DNA of 64,000 nucleotides, taken from contig CM041465.1 in NCBI GenBank assembly GCA_023213395.1, positions 46,693,741-46,757,740 on the forward strand, given 5' to 3'. The DNA is from Cycas panzhihuaensis. Taxonomy: Eukaryota; Cycadophyta. Of this stretch, positions 37,904 through 48,742 are shown piece after piece (position 1 is the stretch's first letter; every line of letters begins with the position of its first letter). The notes under the pieces were generated by a model. That model was not told the origin of the DNA. It ran no database searches and saw only the letters and a program-made list of their open reading frames with translations. The translations under genes were made by a program, and so were the position numbers.

Positions 37904-39480
37904 GTTTATAATGTTGAGTTAGACTCCTAGACCATCTCTAAATTTTACAAATTTATCTCTACCAAATGGCTTGGTAAAGATATCTATCGTCAGTTGCTCC
38001 GTTGGTCGATATTGAAGAGTGATCTCACCACTGTGTACATGCTCCCTGATGAAATGGTGGTGAACTTCAATATGTTTGGTCCGTACATGGAAGACTGGAT
38101 TCTTAGTTAGCTTGAGGACACTCTGATTGTCACAATGAATCTTTGGTCATTTCTGCTGAAATCTAAATTCACCAAGAATCCGTTGAAGCTAGATAGCCTC
38201 ACAAGCTGCGTTGACTGCAGCTTTGTACTCTGCTTCAGTGGAGGACAAGGTAACATTTGGTTGCTTCTTACAACTCCATAAAACAACTGCTAAACCCAGG
38301 GTAAAACAATAACCTGAGGTTGATTTCCTACTATCCTGGCATCTTGCCCAATCAGAATCAGAGAACCCCCCAAAGTAAAGCTCTCCTTATGTACATACTC
38401 AAGTCTAAGCTGCAATGTTCATTTGATATACTTGAGTATGCATTTTACTGCTTTCTAATGCTTCTAATTGGGTTGAGACATGAAGCGAGAGCAAATCCCA
38501 ACTACAAATGAGATGTCTGGACGAGTGTTGGTGAGATATATTAAGCTACCAATCAACTGTCGATAAAGAGTGGAATCTTCTAGTTCAGCTTCCTCATTAA
38601 GAGAAAGCTTGGTGCCATTCTCCATGGGTGTAGGCGCCGTCTTACAGTCGTACATCCTAAATCTCTGCAAGATGTCCGAAGAATATTTTGCTTGGGAAAT
38701 GAAGATATAGCCTGGCTGTTGCCATACCTCAAAGCCTAGAAAATAATAGAGAAGTCTAAGATCAGTCATCTCAAAACTTCTCTTCAAATTATCCTGGAGA
38801 ACATTGATGAGCTGAGTGTCATCACCCGTGATCACTAAGTCATCTACATATAAGGTAATATAAATGACATGGTGATGTTCATGTTTGATACAAGTTTAGA
38901 TAAGATGTGGATCGATGAAACCCATGTCTTAAAAAGTATTCATTGATTTTTGCGTACCATACCTTAGGAGCTTGCTTCAAGCCATACAAAGCCTTCTTGA
39001 GGTGACATACCAAATGCTCCTTGCCTTGTTCCTTGTAACTAGGAGGTTGCTCCAAGTATACCTCCTCTTGAAGATCACCGTTGAGGAAGGCACTCTTCAC
39101 ATCCATCTGATATACAGGCCATTTGCATTGTGCAGTTAAGGCCATGAGAAGCCTGATGGTATTCATGTTTGCTACAAGTGCAAAGGTTTCCTCGTAATCA
39201 ATTCCTTCCTTTTATTTGAACCTCTTTGCTACAAGTCTTGCTTTCTATTGCTTGAGTATCCCATCAGAATGGAATTTGGTCTTGTAGACCCATTTACAAT
39301 TGATTGCCTATTTGTGTGGAGGTAATTTGACCAAGTCCTAAGTACCATTCTTGTGAATGGATTGAATCTCCTCATCCATGGCAGTTTTATAACTATCACT
39401 TTGTGAAGCCTCTACAAAGGTAGTAGACTCATCAATAGAAAGCACTTCAGACATAAGTACAAAGTTTGTTTGCTACCTAT
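37904..39480 (-). pseudogene. element E RT and RNase H
   Basis: On the minus strand, RT shows QMDVKSAFLNGDLQEEVYLE (39110-39050), ALYGLKQAPKVWYAKI (39000-38950) and LYVDDLVITGDD (near 38850). LIGSLIYLTNTRPDISF follows (near 38540). RNase H runs from about 38460 to 37930 with STEAEYKAAV and TKHIEVHHHFIREH. A frameshift near 38880 separates the N-terminal part from the YVDD part, and stops occur near 39220-39320. The catalytic motifs are intact, so it decayed recently. Confidence 0.9.
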
Positions 39481-40640
39481 ACTTTGATGGATGTTTCCCT
39501 TCAATGATATGACCATCCTATACCATTTGAGTGTACCACTTAGGTAACTTCTGAAATGATGTGACATGAACCTCATTATCTTCTAGTCTAAGTGTAGGAT
39601 CAACAAAAGATGAAGTGGAAGGTTCAAATGGAGCAGATGAAGATGAAGTAGATGGTATAAGAGGTGCAGATGAAGAACATGGTGTATAAGATTGAGAGGA
39701 AGGGAAGTCCTCAACAATATTTTTCCCTTTTTCAATGGGGGGTTGGATTGATGCCATATCCAACTCTTTTTTATCATCCTTAACAAAGATTACATCTCTT
39801 GAGAGATGCATTTTCTCCCAACTGGATCATATAACTTGTAGGCTTTGCTATGGATTGCATATCCTACAAAGATGCATTTGAGGCTATGTTTGTCCAACTT
39901 TATTCTTTGTTGATCTGGAATGTGCATATACGCAGAACACTCGAATGTCCTCAAATGGCTGATAGTTGGCTTCTTACCAGTCCATGCCTCCTCAAGTGTG
40001 ATATCGGTGACTGCTATTGTAGGACTTCGATTGGCCACATATGCTGCTGTATGAAATGTTTCAGCCCAGTAAGCTCTTGGAAGCCCTTTTGCATGCATCA
40101 TTGTTTTGCCTTTATTAGCCAAAGTTCTATTCATCCTCTCGGAGACTCCATTTTGCTGAGGAGTATGAGGAGCTGTGAGTTGTCTCTGAATTCCATTATC
40201 CTTGCAAAATTAGTTGAATTCATTTGAAGTGAATTCACCTCCATTATCTGACCTTAATGTGCCAATTGAGTAGCCAGATTCATTTTCTACTTCTACCTTG
40301 AACTCTTTGAACTTGGAGAAGGCTTCTGATTTTTGCTTTAGGAAGTAGACCTAGACTTTGTGAGAGAAGTCATCAATAAAATATATATAGTACAATGCTC
40401 CTCCAAAGGATTGGGTGGACATGGGTCCACACAAGTCTGAGTGAACTAACTGCAAAGGATAAGATGCACGCCATGCTTTGCCTTTAGAAAAAGGCAGCTG
40501 ATGTTGTGTCCCTATTATGCAAGCTTCGCAAAGACATTTTGAACCATACATCTTTGGAAGCCCATACACCATGCTTTTGTTTATCATCTGCTTCAGATTG
40601 TTTAGGCTTAAATGTCCTAGACGTTGATGCCATAATTGAA
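39481..40640 (-). pseudogene. element E integrase
   Basis: The pre-integrase zinc region (CEACIIGTQHQLPF) is near 40510. The catalytic triad is complete: LVHSDLCGP (near 40440), LRSDNGGEF (near 40240) and NGVSERMNRT (near 40140). The C-terminal part continues to KLYDPVGRKC near 39820. TAG stops interrupt at about 40355 (Trp position) and 40212. A Ser/Pro-rich linker to RT follows, with SSSSAPFEPSTSS near 39630. Confidence 0.9.
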
Positions 40641-40740
40641 TTTTTGATAAAGATATGGAACTAGACTAAGTAGAATCAAGAGTAATATTATTGGCATCCA
40701 GCTTATGAAGACCTTGATCCTCATAGGCTACGGCTACGAT

Positions 40741-41082
40741 CTAGTCATCTTTGTCACAAATAATACATTTCCCATTTTTAAATAGTACGCGCATTTGTTG
40801 CTTGTTCAACTGGCTAACAGATAGCAGATTCTTCTCCATAGAAGGAATGAAGTAGGCATCACTGTTGGGAAATGATGAGGAAGGATTTTGAGGAGAATGA
40901 AAAGGAGCTATCATGTCTATTCCTAAAATCTCAACTGATTCATTGTTTCCAAAGGTCACTGATTGACCTTTATCTTCCTTGATGTTGCATAGGAGTTCTT
41001 CACTCCCCGTCATATGTTGAGAAGCTCCTGAATCGACCATCCAAGTGTTATTAATGTTGCATGATTGGTATGCACAAAACAA
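40741..41082 (-). pseudogene. element E protease region
   Basis: The minus-strand frame contains WMVDSGASQHMTGS, the Copia aspartic protease motif DSGA. NLLSVSQL near 40815 is a segment typical of the protease/integrase junction. The frame is open across this stretch but shifted relative to gag. Confidence 0.9.
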
Positions 41083-41262
41083 ATTGTCTTCATTAGAAAA
41101 TTGATTAAAATGGTGTTGGTAGCCACCTCTTTGACCCCCCCTGCCTCCTCGATAGGCACCTCAATTTGGTCGAGGGGGATTCTACTGCTGATCTGGCTAT
41201 TGGAACCTTTGTTAAAATTATTGTCGTGGCTGCTATTGTCTTTGACCCTGTGGCTACTGCTG

Positions 41263-42072
41263 CTATTGTTGTCTTCGAAGATCTGCTTGCTTCTTTCTAC
41301 AATCAGGTGCAATGTGGCTAGGTTTGCCACAATAATGACATACGACATTGGACTTGGAAGATCTAATGTTCATATTTCCAAACTGCTTTGTGAATGCAGG
41401 TTTAGATTTTTGATTTGCCTTTGCTGTGAAAACACCTGTTGTAGATGGTTCTTCATTATCCTTAGCATAAATTTGTTCCTCTTGAAGCAACAAGCTTTCA
41501 AGTTCATTGAATGTCATCTCCCTTAGTGAACCATCTCGTGTAGTTGATGATATAAATCCATTGTAGTCCTTTGGTAATGCTTTTATGATGGAGGCTACGA
41601 TTTCATCTCTTGTAGCTGGACTACCTAAAGTATTCAATTCATTATAAACCTCCTTAATGGAGGACAAGAATGCCGACATTGGCTTTACAAATTTGATAGA
41701 GTACAATTTTGCTTTTATCATCAAAATGCGAGCTTCATCTCGCCTTTCATACAAAGAGGACAATGTGTCCCATGCTTCTTTAGAAGATTTTGTAGAAGAG
41801 ATATTTTGGTCTACATTTATGTCCATAACCATACGAATGAATGCCAAAGCAATTTCGTCTTTGGCCTCCCATGCAGCAACATATTCATCATCCACAGGTG
41901 CATATTAAATTTCATTATTATCCACAGGTGCAGGATTAGGGATTCTTCCAGAAACATATCTCCAAAATTCATTCATTATCAAGAGATTTTTTGTGATTCT
42001 TTTCCATTCTTGATAATTTGATTGCCATGTTAGCCTTATGGTATATGCATTAAGCATGTTTATGGCAGCCAT
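41263..42072 (-). pseudogene. element E gag
   Basis: The start ATG is at 42072 (MAAINML). One TAA near 41907, beside a small duplication of tccacaggtgca, interrupts the frame. The remainder (41895-41263) is open with the UBN2 gag pattern (AWDTLSSLYERRDEARILM) and a complete CCHC zinc knuckle, CHYCGKPSHIAPDC (near 41305-41345). It would encode the capsid/nucleocapsid protein in an active copy. Confidence 0.9.
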
Positions 42073-44205
42073 CTTTTCTCTTGATTAAAAGCTAACAAGT
42101 AACTTGGTGACTTCAAAGCTTTGTTGCTTAAGATCTACCGTCAAACAACACCACCAGTCCTGATTTTACAAGAAGATCCAACAACCGGTGGGGTGAAGAG
42201 AGGTGGAGGACTCTAGCTATTGAGTTGACCCAAAGTTAAGTGTAGCAAAGGCAAGGATTTAACCTTTTTCGAGCCTCTCCAACCCAATTTTAAATTCACT
42301 TTTAAACAAGTTTTAAGTGAATTTTTAATGTCCTTTTACTTGGATTTTTATGCCTTTTGGCTTATAAAGAATGCTTCTTAAGAAGCAATGAAAGAATGAG
42401 CATAAAAAATGATTTCAAGTGCTTTATGATCCAAGTGAGGTGCTATGTATGCTTGAGTACAATGATAAAGTACTTTGAGTACTTAAAAGAAAATGATGTA
42501 AGGAACCTTTGATGAAGACAACGAGAATGGGTTCCTTTTAACCTTCAAATCTGATGAAGTGATGAAGCCACTAGGAAGGTGTACTCAAGAAATGCTCCAA
42601 AGCCAACAATCGAACTCCATGCAGTAGCTGTTGAGACTTAAAAAAAAGAAGTCTTAACAATCTAACAAGAAAATTGTGATTTTATTAAGTTTCAAATTGA
42701 GCCTTCCCTTTTTTGAACTTTTGAAGGCCAAGGTCACCATGCAAGGTGCCAAAAAATAAAGTTAGGTGGTAATTTTCTTCACCTTTACAAATATAGATAT
42801 GCCTTTTGTTTACATTAATTAAGCTCAATGATGCTTTAATAGCATGAAAGTGTGCTAAATGAGCTTAAAACAAGTGCTAAAAATTAACTTTTTAACAACT
42901 TTGCCTCCTTAGAACACCTTGCAGGCAGTCTTTTTAGGCATTTTAACTAAGCAACATTGTACTTCAATAAGAGGAGAATGACTTAGCATGAGTCATTTGA
43001 TGAGTCCTCTTTTGATTAAGAAAATTTTAATTAAGTTAAGTATCACGAAAGTACTTTAGTGAACTAAAAAAAAATAACTTTAATAAATGAGATTAAATCT
43101 CATAAAAAAAAAAGAATTTCTTAAAGTAATTAAGGCTTTAATGTCACCTTTAAGCAGCTTTCAAATAACTGAGCCTCTTAGAGAATTAAGCCCCCTTTGA
43201 TCAAAAAATCCTCTTAAGGTAATGAAAACACCTTGTAACCTTGATAAAAAAAAAGAATTCTCTTAATAAAAGAACTTTAGGAAAGGAAGCTTTGATGTAA
43301 AGAAGCATATATTTTAGTATATGCCAAATTGCATATACTAAGGTTTTTTTTTTTTATGTGCCCAAATATTAAATTCAATTTTTAAAAAATAAAAATCGAG
43401 CGGGCTCCAAATTTCACGGAGGCTCGAACTACGTCACTCTTCCATGCGTCCATATTTACCTGTGTGGGTCCCTCTGTGCTCAGGTGCGATTCTCGAGGTA
43501 GTTTCGGAAGGTTCAGCCTGCAAGGCCCTGAGCTCGTGATGCATTTGCAACAGTGCTTTCGAAAGCTTCCGGAAGGTCTTCTCCTTCCTTCTCTGTGCAT
43601 AGGTATAAAACCCTGTGCAGGTGCAGACAACACATGTTACGTCCGTAGCAGGTTGTTTAGCTAATAGATGCCATGCAGGGTTCCAGACCCATGCAGTCTG
43701 TGTGGGTCCCTTGACAAGGATGCGTCCTCCTGTAGAGCGCAGGTACGTACAGCCCAGTAACAGCTCCTTGACATGCAATCCACTTCGCAGTTCTCTTTCC
43801 CGTGGGTACACTCCCGTAGTAGTAGTTCAAGAATAGGGATAGAAAGATAGGAGCAGGGTAAAGGCAAGACACAGTGTTTAGGTTTTAATGATTGTGTAGG
43901 GACAATTCTTCAGAAAACAAACTGTAGACATCTTCAACTGCTGCCCTCTTTAGTTGGCAGACTCAAATGCTAAATCCAATGGACAGATAGATGGCCAGCA
44001 CCACCAAATTCCAGGGATAGAGTACCAAGGACATTAGCTTTAAGTACAGGCTTCAATGATAGTGAATGTACAGGGACAGACCTCCAGGTACAACAGTTCA
44101 AGCAGAGAATAGTAATGTGTAGACAGCATTTATAAGTATGCAAGCCTAAATATGGCAGACTTTAGATGTAAGGATAGCAAGCTATCATTAAGAGCTCTTA
44201 ACTGC
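42073..44205 (-). other. leader of element E, with a GC-richer insert
   Basis: No gag-pol domain lies here. From about 42100 to 43370 it is AT-rich. At about 43390-43870 composition rises in GC, and a TATA box and heat-shock-element-like half sites occur on the + strand. The small frames in this part are not recognised. Confidence 0.5.
43507..43610 (+). promoter_or_regulatory. possible captured promoter (HSE-like plus TATA)
   Basis: GAAggTTC at 43507-43514, TTCcgGAA at 43567-43574 and TATAAAA at 43604-43610 have spacing like a heat-shock promoter. Its direction is opposite to element E. No downstream gene is present, so function is speculative. Confidence 0.3.
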
Positions 44206-44215
44206 TTTGATACCA
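44206..44215 (-). other. primer-binding site of element E
   Basis: The minus strand reads TGGTATCAAA, a one-base variant of the initiator tRNA-Met site, two bases from the LTR. Confidence 0.85.
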
Positions 44216-44217
44216 AT

Positions 44218-44766
44218 TATTAGAATGGGCATTAAGCCACATTAGTCCCAAGATCTTAAGTGAAAGCATAATACCATAAATGCATGAAGCATAAAACATA
44301 AAGAACACAAAGAGAAATAGGAGCAAGATCAAGATACCATGAATAGGGTGTTGGAATTAGTCCAACTACCAAAGAATACTTTAGCTTGATAAACAAACTG
44401 ACACAATAACAATGAGCTCCAACTCTTGAATTGAGCAACAATGAAGAGAGGCCTCATTAAATAGAGGGAGATAAGAGGCCAAAGGCTATTGCATGATTGA
44501 CAAGTGTCAATCATGCAATGCATGCTTGAATGTAGGACAAGTGTCCATTGGGAGCTCTTGTGAGCAAAAGTGCAAGGGGGTCATTTGACCCTCAAGTGAC
44601 AACGTTATGTCACTAGATAAAGTGGGTGTGTACTTTATCACTTAAGTGATAAAGTCACACCTAAAGTACAAAAGTGCACATGAGCATTAAAGTGCACACA
44701 TAATACAAAAATAGAAAGTACATTAGCTTAACATTATAAACATAAGGTAAACCATGAGGTTTAACA
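44218..44766 (-). repeat. 5' LTR of element E
   Basis: It matches 37341-37891 closely, with mostly single-base differences and one short deletion near 44615. It is followed by the TSD CTTAT. Confidence 0.93.
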
Positions 44767-44771
44767 CTTAT

Positions 44772-45110
44772 GGGGTGATATATTCTATAAATATATACAC
44801 ACATCACTTAAGAACTTGAGAAAGGTCATTGACTTAGAGATGTAATTCATTTGATATCTACATAGAAGCTCCCAAATCCATCATTCTCCTATGATTTTTT
44901 TCACACTAGATTTTTCATGTATAAATCTATTATCTCTCTTATGGTAATTGCTTATTGTATGTTTGATATGCTTATATTTTATAATTCATTTTATTCCTTG
45001 ACATGTTTATTTTACATACACAATCTGTATATATTTCTCATGATATAATTTATTGATGATTATACATATTTGATATATTTCCATTGAACATTATGACTAC
45101 ATCATAACAT
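44772..45110 (+). repeat. 5' LTR of element G, right part
   Basis: It continues 37176-37340 once element E is removed and ends ...CATAACA directly before a primer site. Confidence 0.72.
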
Positions 45111-45121
45111 GGTATCAGAGT
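45111..45121 (+). other. primer-binding site of element G
   Basis: tggtatcagag directly after the LTR end, complementary to initiator tRNA-Met. Confidence 0.82.
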
Positions 45122-45990
45122 TAAATTCTAAATTCTAATATGATGTGAAAGATCTTGTGGAAATATGTAGCAAGCCTATACTTGAGCCAGATTAATAAAT
45201 CATTTGAGCCAGAAACAGAGCTAATATATGGGCCAATATAGGAGCTAGTATGAGGTGTGAATTACTAAGCTAGAAATCTAATTATACTAGTTATGCTAGT
45301 GACATGTGACAATGATTCTAGGGATAAATGAAGTTGATGAAGATGAATGAGATCTGCATATAGTGATATAAATCCACAAATAGAAAGATGATGGTACATT
45401 GATATATTAATTTATATGGATAATTATTTTAGTATGTTGGATCCATATATGTATATCATATAATTTTGAAGTGATCCCACCAAATGATTAGGAGATATTA
45501 TTGTTGATTGAGTTTACTTATATAAATTGCCCCCTTGTAGATGTGAATGAGGTTTTGTAAAACTAGTCACTTCACTTAACCCCATAATTAGCAAGCAAAA
45601 TAATTAAAAGATGAAGATGTTAGATGTAAGACAGTACCCAATCAGTATATGAAATAGAAAGTAATAAATTAAACCAGGTATGAGGTAGTATTCAATAACA
45701 AATTTAAAAGTATATTAAAGCACATGATAATTTGATAATTGTGGCATTGATTTGATTATTATATGATGGCAATTTAGAGTTTGAAGTAGTTGATTGAAAT
45801 AAAACATTAAAGACATATTGTTGATGCATGATTTAAAGAGAATATTAAGGGCATGTTGAAATGATGATTACTTGTTTTATGGTAAATGCATTGTAAATAT
45901 TTATAGACAATAGGTAGACAACTAATTGAGTTATTTGACTAAGAATTTGCTCCCACTTCTTTATAATTAGGTATCAAATTATTAATTAGA
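45122..45990 (+). other. interior of element G, no coding recognised
   Basis: AT-rich with many stops. No gag or pol motif is visible before the LINE. Confidence 0.4.
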
Positions 45991-46072
45991 GAGTCACGAG
46001 AACTATTAGAGATGGAGATAAACTAAAACATGAGTCACGAGAACTATTAGAGATGGAGATAAACTAAAACAT
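45991..46072. repeat. tandem duplication, 2 x 41 bp
   Basis: gagtcacgagaactattaga and the following 21 bases occur at 45991 and again at 46032 with no differences that I see. Confidence 0.95.
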
Positions 46073-46849
46073 TGCATACAGACAGAGACGATAGCTAGGG
46101 TTTATAACTTGCACCCTTCTCTTTGACCTGGGCCTCTCCAGGTGATGCTAGTGTGAGGGCTCAACCCCAGAAGACATCGTGAGATATGATGGTTCCACGC
46201 TGAAGTTGGTCTAGAGGCAGAAAGATGCCCAGAGGATGTAGGAAGTAGTTGCTAGTGAAGGGATGAGGTAGGCACTCCAGATGGTATGTTGACAAGTGCA
46301 GAAGGAGGAAGCTAGACCAAAGGGACAACTACTTAGAACTGAAGGAGAGGAAAGCAGGGATTTTACTCTCTAAGTTGCAGAGGTACTCAGACAACAGAAG
46401 AGATATTTATCACACTCAGAAGGAAAGCATTGAGTTGTAATAGGTTGGATCTCTATTTTAAAATAGGTGAGGATTGTGTTTATATTCAAATGGAAGCTCT
46501 TTATGTTATTGGTTAAATTATGGAGGAAAGTGGATGTAAATGGAACATCAATTCCCTAATAAATTAGATAAATCAGGCATTAAACCCTAACCAGACCCAT
46601 TCTCCTCCTAGTGGGAAATCATACCTAGAAGCATTGAGAAATGATGAAGTAGATACCTTTGACATAAATCCTATTTTAGATGAGGACCAAATAAGAATCC
46701 CCATACCCAAGAGTTTATCAGATCAGATAGAAAAACACTAGGGCAATAGTCTAGTGGGGTGATTCTCAGGCCCTAGGCCATGAGTTGATCCCATTAGGAA
46801 ATGGGTAAGTTAACGATGAAAGTTACAAGGCCCAGTTGAGGTTATTGCC

Positions 46850-47580
46850 CTCCCAAAAGGATGTGTACTTTTCAAGTTTATATTTTATGAAGATATGGTA
46901 AATGTGTTATTAAAGTCACCTTGGATGATGGGGAGAAAGGCATTACTCATGGAGAAATGGCACTCAAATTTTGATCTAACTGAGGCTTCCATCAAGCATA
47001 TTCCCTTTTGGGTTCAATTATCAGGTCTTCCACTTCAAGCTTGGGACCTGGATGTTATTAAAGAGATAGCAAATGCTATAGGGCCTCTCTTAGCAATGGA
47101 CTCGACTACAAAGAATAAAAGGAGATTAGTTAATACTAGGTTTTGTGTAGCGGCCAGAGCGGACAAACCCCTTCCAGATTAGGTGATAATTGATGGGTTC
47201 AGATGGAATAGAGAATAAAAGCTAATGTATGAGCTTAAAAATATGAGATGTTTAAAATGAAAACACTTAGGTCATCTACCTCATAGCTACCCAAGAGATC
47301 CAAGGTAAAACCTTATGGTACCCCTTGATAAGGTAAAAAACACTAAGGATATTAAGGAACTAGGTGACCCTAAAAAGGGATTCGAAGATATAAAAAGGAT
47401 TGAGGATACCCAAATGGAAGCTGGATAAGAGCCAAAGCTATCAGAGGATGGGCAAGCTCTAAATCTAATAGAGGCTGGATAAGGCCTAAGGTTGGATGAT
47501 GAAGACACTCTTTTTGAGGAAGGGGAGTTCAAACTGAGGGCTTCCCCCAGACCCCTCAAAGATTCACTCTAAATAAATCT
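46850..47580 (+). pseudogene. LINE ORF1 remnant (DUF4283-like)
   Basis: The segment 46895-47180 reads with the DUF4283 signature: a SPWMMGRKALLMEKW-like strand, then HIPFWVQLSGLPLQAWD and IGPLLAMDSTT. This nucleic-acid-binding domain precedes a zinc knuckle in plant L1 elements and Ty1-unrelated retroelement proteins. Stops and an acidic tail follow to about 47570, and I see no intact CCHC. Confidence 0.8.
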
Positions 47581-47944
47581 AATTTGAAAATGCAAGCAAG
47601 AAGTTTGTCTCTAAGGATATGGAGGAACCTACCCAAAGGGAAGAAGAATTCACCTCGAATAGAAATGAGGAGCATAAGAAACTTGAGAAGGTATAGAAGG
47701 TTAGAGATATAGGGAGTTAAGAAGTAAAGGAACCATATTGTATCAAGGGGTCCAATTTTGGAAGTGAGAAGGGGCTTGGAGAGGTTATCATCGAAGGTGT
47801 TTCATTAAAGGGAGGTAGCGATTCAGATTGATCAAGGGATGCAACAAACCCTTAGAGATGGAGGAGGAGGGCAAGGGCCCAAAACAAGAAGCAAAAGATG
47901 ATGAGGCTAGGGAGGGTTTGCGGGGGGGGGGTGGGGGAGTTAAA

Positions 47945-48074
47945 ATGAAACTTGCCTCCTAGAATATACGAGGCATAATTACCCCATCAAAATATAGAAT
48001 GGTTAAAGAATTACGCGACCATATGAAGTTGGATATTCTTCTACTCCAAGAGACTAGACTGATAGTCAAGAATA
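47945..48074 (+). pseudogene. LINE ORF2 N-terminus (AP endonuclease start)
   Basis: It starts MKLAS, then a TAG in place of Trp, then NIRGIITPSKYRMVKELR and DILLLQETRLI. This is the beginning of the exonuclease-endonuclease-phosphatase domain of L1 ORF2 (Asn of the NIRG motif and Glu of QET are catalytic or metal-binding). It is cut off after about 43 codons by element F. Confidence 0.88.
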
Positions 48075-48643
48075 TGTTAGAAAAATAACTTATAATGCAC
48101 ATTTGTAGTAGTCAACTTACAAGGTTCGTATCTTTGCAATATTATACCATTATCGGTCGGCTTACTTTATACTCATAAATTTATGAGTATTTAAATATGA
48201 TAGAATAGGCACATGTATAAAGTCATAACATCACAAGAACAGAAAAGATACAAGAGAAAGAGACAATGCATATGTACACAGGGTTGACAGGTGGAAAACC
48301 CCTTCTGGGGAAGAAAAACCACCTCCTAAATCTAGAATTTTATTAAGAAGAAATTCTATACATCAACCATAAGTAAAACTACCTATAAAAGATAAAACTA
48401 GCCTTGAAACTAGCTTCTAGATAGCCTCCTAGATTCCAGGAGCCATCCCCTTGAATCTAGAAGAAGAATTAATACCAAGAAAGATTTGTTGAAATGGGCG
48501 GTTGTATATTTCAATGACCTTCCACATAATAATTGAATAAAGCTCTTAACATTTAACTTTAGAATCACTTAAATTAGAAATTACACATGTGACTTAAATA
48601 ATAACTTAAGAATAACATAAAACTGACATTAATACTTCTAACA
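48075..48643 (-). repeat. 3' LTR of element F
   Basis: It starts TGTTAGAAAAATAAC and ends ...TTCTAACA (569 bp). It shares the block around gtggaaaaccccttctgg and accacctcctaaa with the element C LTR. Confidence 0.82.
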
Positions 48644-48742
48644 TCCCCCTTTAATGTTAACGTTTATGCTATAGAAAAATAAAGAAGGTCTTCATCACAT
48701 TGATCCCCCTTTGATGGAGACTTCTTTTATCTTTAACAGATC

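Larger units (their letters stand above)
37341..44766 (-). mobile_element. Copia element E, nearly complete
   Basis: LTRs of 551 and 549 bp, TSD CTTAT (37336-37340 and 44767-44771), primer site near 44206-44215 and a polypurine tract complement at 37892-37903 define a full-length minus-strand element of 7.4 kb. Gag, protease, integrase, RT and RNase H are all recognisable and mostly open. It is the best-kept element of the window, with only a few stops and frameshifts. A leader of about 2.1 kb separates the primer site from gag. Confidence 0.94.
46100..48074 (+). mobile_element. L1-type LINE, truncated by element F
   Basis: It carries a plant LINE ORF1 with a DUF4283-like domain and the beginning of an ORF2 endonuclease, in the right order on the + strand. 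The sequence stops abruptly at 48074, where the LTR of Copia element F begins. The rest of ORF2 is not found in this window. The 5' end is approximate. Confidence 0.8.

Noticed and set aside
43382-43872. Overlapping short frames on both strands in the leader of element E
   Set aside because: They overlap on both strands, match no domain and are explained by locally higher GC content.
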